Origin: Rhodococcus sp. H36-A4 | GTDB lineage: Bacteria; Actinomycetota; Actinomycetes; Mycobacteriales; Mycobacteriaceae | Assembly (NCBI RefSeq): GCF_027158005.1 | Contig: NZ_JAPVLQ010000001.1 | Coordinates: 682,001 to 746,000, forward strand | Reading direction: 5' to 3' | DNA length: 64,000 nt | Part shown: in pieces, positions 61,496-64,000 of the stretch | How positions within the stretch are numbered: the stretch's first letter is position 1 | Layout: each line of letters starts with the position of its first letter | Program-made: the position numbers and the translations under genes | Notes under the pieces: model-generated | Told to the model about the DNA's origin: nothing | The model's input: the letters and a program-made list of their open reading frames with translations, nothing else | The model's database searches: none

Positions 61496-62301
61496 GTGTT
61501 GCCTCCCAAGGGGTTCATCAGGGTGAAGATCTGCGCTCCGTAGCCGCCGTCGACGGGTAGGTCCACGCCGTTGATCCAGCTGGCGGACGGTGAGGACATG
61601 AACACGATGGCGTCTGCGATCTCGCCTGGATCTGCATGGCGGCCGGACCAGTCTCGGGCACCGGCAATCGCGTCGGCACCCATTGCCTCGGTGAAATCCT
61701 CCAGCAGTGGGGTTTGCACGGTGCCCGGCGAGACCGAGTTGGCCCGCAGCCCGATGGCACGGTTCGCGGTGGCGGTAGCGAGCATGTTCACCACCGCGGC
61801 TTCCTTCGATATTTGGTAGCACTCGCCCTGAATATCGGGGTGGGAGTCGAACAGTGCATAAGCCTGCTCCCAATCCTCCTGCGCCAGAAATTCTTTGGCG
61901 CGCACATAATTGGACCGCCAGGCGAAGCCGGCCTGGGATGCCGTGGTGACCACGGCGGCCGAATCACGGAACTTAGGGAGCAGCAACCGCGTCAGATCCC
62001 GCGGTGCCAGTGCGTTGACCGCAAGCACCTGCCGCCACGGGCGGGTTGCAGCCACCCCCGCGTTGTTGACCAGGACGTCGATTGGCTCGTTGATGGCATC
62101 GGCGACCTCGCGCACACCGTCCTGCGTCGACAGGTCTGCCTGGATCAGAGTGGCGACCCCGGGCATCGAGGACGCATCCGCGTCAGAAATATCGACTCCG
62201 ATCACTCGCACCCCCGACGCGGCCAACTTTGCTGAGGTTGCGGCGCCGATGCCTGTTGCGCAACCGGTGACTACCGCCGTGCGCTCATGTGTATCGGTCA
62301 T
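61492..62301 (-). CDS. Short-chain dehydrogenase/reductase
   Basis: The 269-residue Rossmann enzyme has TGCATGIGAATSAKL, NNAGVAATRPW and catalytic YQISK. The segment between the NAG motif and YQISK is longer than usual (RSNYVRAKEFLAQEDW), as in hydroxysteroid-type members. ATG 62301 overlaps the P450 stop (ATGA); ATG 62319 is an alternative. Likely role: oxidation of an alcohol to aldehyde or ketone between the P450 and dehydrogenase. Confidence 0.85.
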   Translation of the reverse strand: MTDTHERTAVVTGCATGIGAATSAKLAASGVRVIGVDISDADASSMPGVATLIQADLSTQDGVREVADAINEPIDVLVNNAGVAATRPWRQVLAVNALAPRDLTRLLLPKFRDSAAVVTTASQAGFAWRSNYVRAKEFLAQEDWEQAYALFDSHPDIQGECYQISKEAAVVNMLATATANRAIGLRANSVSPGTVQTPLLEDFTEAMGADAIAGARDWSGRHADPGEIADAIVFMSSPSASWINGVDLPVDGGYGAQIFTLMNPLGGNT

Positions 62302-63536
62302 CGCGGCTGCACCGGGCATGTCCCGTAGCTCACCGGCAGTGATTTCACACTGTTGATGAACGAGGAGTTGAGCCTGCTCGGGGGCCCGATCACGCTGATA
62401 TCCGGCATCTGTTCGGCAATAGCGTCGTAGATCAACTCGATCTCCATCCGAGCGAGATTTGCACCGATGCAGTAGTGCGCGCCGGTGCCACCGAAACCCA
62501 GGTGCGGATTCGGGTCGCGGCCGATATCGAAGGTGTGGGGATTGTCGAACACGGTCTCGTCGTAGTTGGCCGAGGCGTAGAGCATCAGTAGGCGATCACC
62601 CTTGCCGATGGACTGCCCGCCCAACTCGGTATCCCGGGTGGCGGTGCGCTGGAAGGAAAACACGGGGCTGGACCACCGAATGATCTCGTCGATGGCAGTC
62701 TTGGGCCGTTCGCGGCGGAACGTCTCCCACTGCTCGGGGTTGTCTTGAAAAGCCATCATGCCGTGGGTGATGGCGTTTCGGGTGGTCTCGCTGCCGGCGA
62801 CCATCAGCAGCACCACGAAGTAGCCGAACTCCAAGTCGGTGAGCGCACCGTCCTCGTCCTGCGCGCGGACCAGGGCGGTCGCGATGTCCTCTGCCGGGCA
62901 TTCCCGCCGGTCCGCCGCCAGGCCCATCGAGTACTGCATGACCTGGCCGATCGCGGCGACGGGATCGCCGATGATGTCCGGATCATCGCGGCCGGTCATG
63001 ATGTTGGACCATTCGAAGACCTTGTGGCGCTGCTCCTGAGGAATTCCGATGAGTTCTGTGATCGCTTGCAGCGGAAGCTCGGCCGCGATATCTGCGACGA
63101 ACTCTCCAGTGCCATCAGCTAGTGCGTCGGCAACGATCTTGTCGGCGCGCGCAGACAGCGCATCGCGCAGCTTGGCGATAGCTCGGGGGGTGAAGCCTCG
63201 GGAGATGATCTTCCGTAGCGCAGTGTGCTCCGGCGCATCCATGTTCAGCATGATTCCGCGATTGGCATCGATGGCTGCGCGTGGGACATGGTCGGAGTAG
63301 CGAGCGATGGCGGTGTTCTCCCACGAGGAGTACAGGTCACTGTCCCGGGATACCTCTTGAACCAGGGCGTGAGTGGAAACAACCCAGTAGCCCTCGTCCT
63401 CGAAGCCGCCGATCCCACTGGGCTGCTCGTTCCACCACACCGGATGACTCTTCCTCAACTCAGCGAAAAGCTCGTGGGGAATCCCGTTGTTGTACAGCGT
63501 GGGATCGGTGACGTCGATCCCCTTCGGCAGGTTCAT
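62298..63536 (-). CDS. Cytochrome P450, CYP125/CYP142-like
   Basis: The 412-residue enzyme has the I-helix AGSETTRNAITHGMMAF, EIIRWSSPV (ExxR) and the heme loop FGGTGAHYCIGANLARM (Cys near 356). These match CYP125, CYP142 and CYP124 enzymes, which hydroxylate terminal methyls of sterol or branched-lipid side chains. It is the first gene of the minus-strand run, followed by SDR and aldehyde dehydrogenase, giving a plausible methyl to acid route. ATG 63536 has GAGG 7 bases upstream. Confidence 0.88.
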   Translation of the reverse strand: MNLPKGIDVTDPTLYNNGIPHELFAELRKSHPVWWNEQPSGIGGFEDEGYWVVSTHALVQEVSRDSDLYSSWENTAIARYSDHVPRAAIDANRGIMLNMDAPEHTALRKIISRGFTPRAIAKLRDALSARADKIVADALADGTGEFVADIAAELPLQAITELIGIPQEQRHKVFEWSNIMTGRDDPDIIGDPVAAIGQVMQYSMGLAADRRECPAEDIATALVRAQDEDGALTDLEFGYFVVLLMVAGSETTRNAITHGMMAFQDNPEQWETFRRERPKTAIDEIIRWSSPVFSFQRTATRDTELGGQSIGKGDRLLMLYASANYDETVFDNPHTFDIGRDPNPHLGFGGTGAHYCIGANLARMEIELIYDAIAEQMPDISVIGPPSRLNSSFINSVKSLPVSYGTCPVQPR

Positions 63537-63608
63537 ATCGAATCCTCACGGGCAGATTGGTAGACCGGCCAGTGCGCACCAGGCACCGACCTGAACTAGT
63601 CCGAAAAC

Positions 63609-63627
63609 GTTAACGAGTTTCGTTAAC
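63609..63627. promoter_or_regulatory. Operator-like palindrome O1 upstream of the P450 operon
   Basis: GTTAACGAGTTTCGTTAAC is a perfect 8-base inverted repeat around GTT. A second version lies 20 bases further right. Both sit in the 137-base gap between the P450 and TetR starts. Confidence 0.75.
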
Positions 63628-63646
63628 TAGAGTGATGTGGATCATA

Positions 63647-63663
63647 CTAACGGAGTTCGTTAG
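63647..63663. promoter_or_regulatory. Operator-like palindrome O2 next to the TetR start
   Basis: CTAACGGAGTTCGTTAG is a 6-base inverted repeat sharing TAACG and CGTTA arms with O1; it ends ten bases before the TetR ATG. Repression of both divergent genes by the adjacent TetR protein is likely. Confidence 0.75.
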
Positions 63664-63673
63664 GCTGTCAACC

Positions 63674-64000
63674 ATGAGCATTCATCCACTGAGTGCCGAG
63701 CCTGATTCGGCGCGTGAGCGACTGATGCGGGCGGGCGAGACTCTGTTTGCGGACAATCGTCCGAATGGTGTGCGTCTGCGCGAGCTGAACACGCTCGCGG
63801 GCGTGCGGAACGACTCCGCAGTGCACTACTACTTCGGCTCCCGCGAAGGGCTGCTCGAGCAGATAGTGGCTGCACACATGGCAGACGTGCGGCAGCGCGT
63901 AGACGAGTGCACCCAGCAGCTATGCAGCGGCGATCAGTCCTCGCCCGCCGCCGTGCGGGATGCCATCGCAGCCCTCTCCATCCCGTACGCGGAGAAGCTC
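63674..64000 (+). CDS. TetR/AcrR family regulator (partial, runs off the window)
   Basis: The first 109 residues are visible, with a TetR DNA-binding domain (RLMRAGETLFADNRPNGV, VHYYFGSREGLLEQIV); the C-terminal ligand domain continues beyond base 64000. It is divergent from the P450 operon and faces two matching palindromes, so it is the probable repressor of both. Confidence 0.82.
   Translation, partial: MSIHPLSAEPDSARERLMRAGETLFADNRPNGVRLRELNTLAGVRNDSAVHYYFGSREGLLEQIVAAHMADVRQRVDECTQQLCSGDQSSPAAVRDAIAALSIPYAEKL

Overview
The window looks like chromosome from a GC-rich, mycolate-type actinobacterium, most likely Rhodococcus or a close relative. The evidence is frequent GTG starts, strong GGAGG ribosome sites, F420-type oxidoreductases, an EthR-like regulator beside a flavin monooxygenase, a CYP125-like P450, a pseudokinase protein resembling the MviN C-terminus, and a domain of the mycolic-acid cyclopropane synthase family. 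No tRNA, rRNA, CRISPR array or insertion sequence was seen.

Bases 1-10250 hold surface-carbohydrate genes: a GH16 glucanase-like enzyme, three family-2 glycosyltransferases and a large membrane protein on the plus strand, meeting a GH2 (beta-mannosidase-like) plus DUF1839 operon on the minus strand. Bases 10342-24640 are a mixed housekeeping and envelope region: a membrane endonuclease/phosphatase-fold protein, an Hsp70-like membrane protein with a 12-bp tandem repeat, a low-molecular-weight tyrosine phosphatase, an MviN-like pseudokinase, an anti-sigma kinase with a STAS antagonist, paired fluoride channels, small secreted proteins, and two TetR-controlled units (a DHA2 drug exporter and a Baeyer-Villiger-type monooxygenase). 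Bases 24706-28770 carry a 4-hydroxy-2-oxovalerate aldolase/acetaldehyde dehydrogenase pair with a divergent IclR gene, a PPOX-type protein and a second STAS protein.

The centre (28904-44821) is the most distinctive part. A three-module non-ribosomal peptide synthetase (C-A-T, C-A-T, C-A-T-TE) runs without a stop codon into a complete cyclopropane/mycolic-acid-synthase-type methyltransferase, giving one 3595-residue reading frame. It is flanked by polysaccharide genes: a Wzz/BY-kinase chain regulator overlapping a secreted serine protease downstream, and upstream a phosphoglycosyl transferase with an altered catalytic dyad and a DUF4012 protein. This suggests a short, possibly lipidated peptide made alongside an exopolysaccharide; the product is not known.

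Bases 44910-64000 are catabolic: F420-type oxidoreductase, phosphotransferase, FMO, EthR-like repressor, alpha/beta hydrolase and two SDRs, tied together by four copies of a TTGACG-N2-CGTCAA-type palindrome; then a thiolase, an MHS-family transporter, a TetR regulator, a PhyH dioxygenase, and a P450-SDR-aldehyde dehydrogenase-DUF1254-substrate-binding-protein run facing a TetR gene across two matching palindromes. The content suggests uptake and oxidation of a hydrophobic terpenoid or steroid-like substrate. Three decayed loci were found: a phosphatase remnant, an AMP-ligase tail, and a collapsed copy of the FMO operon. Domain calls and family assignments were made by eye from the translated sequence.
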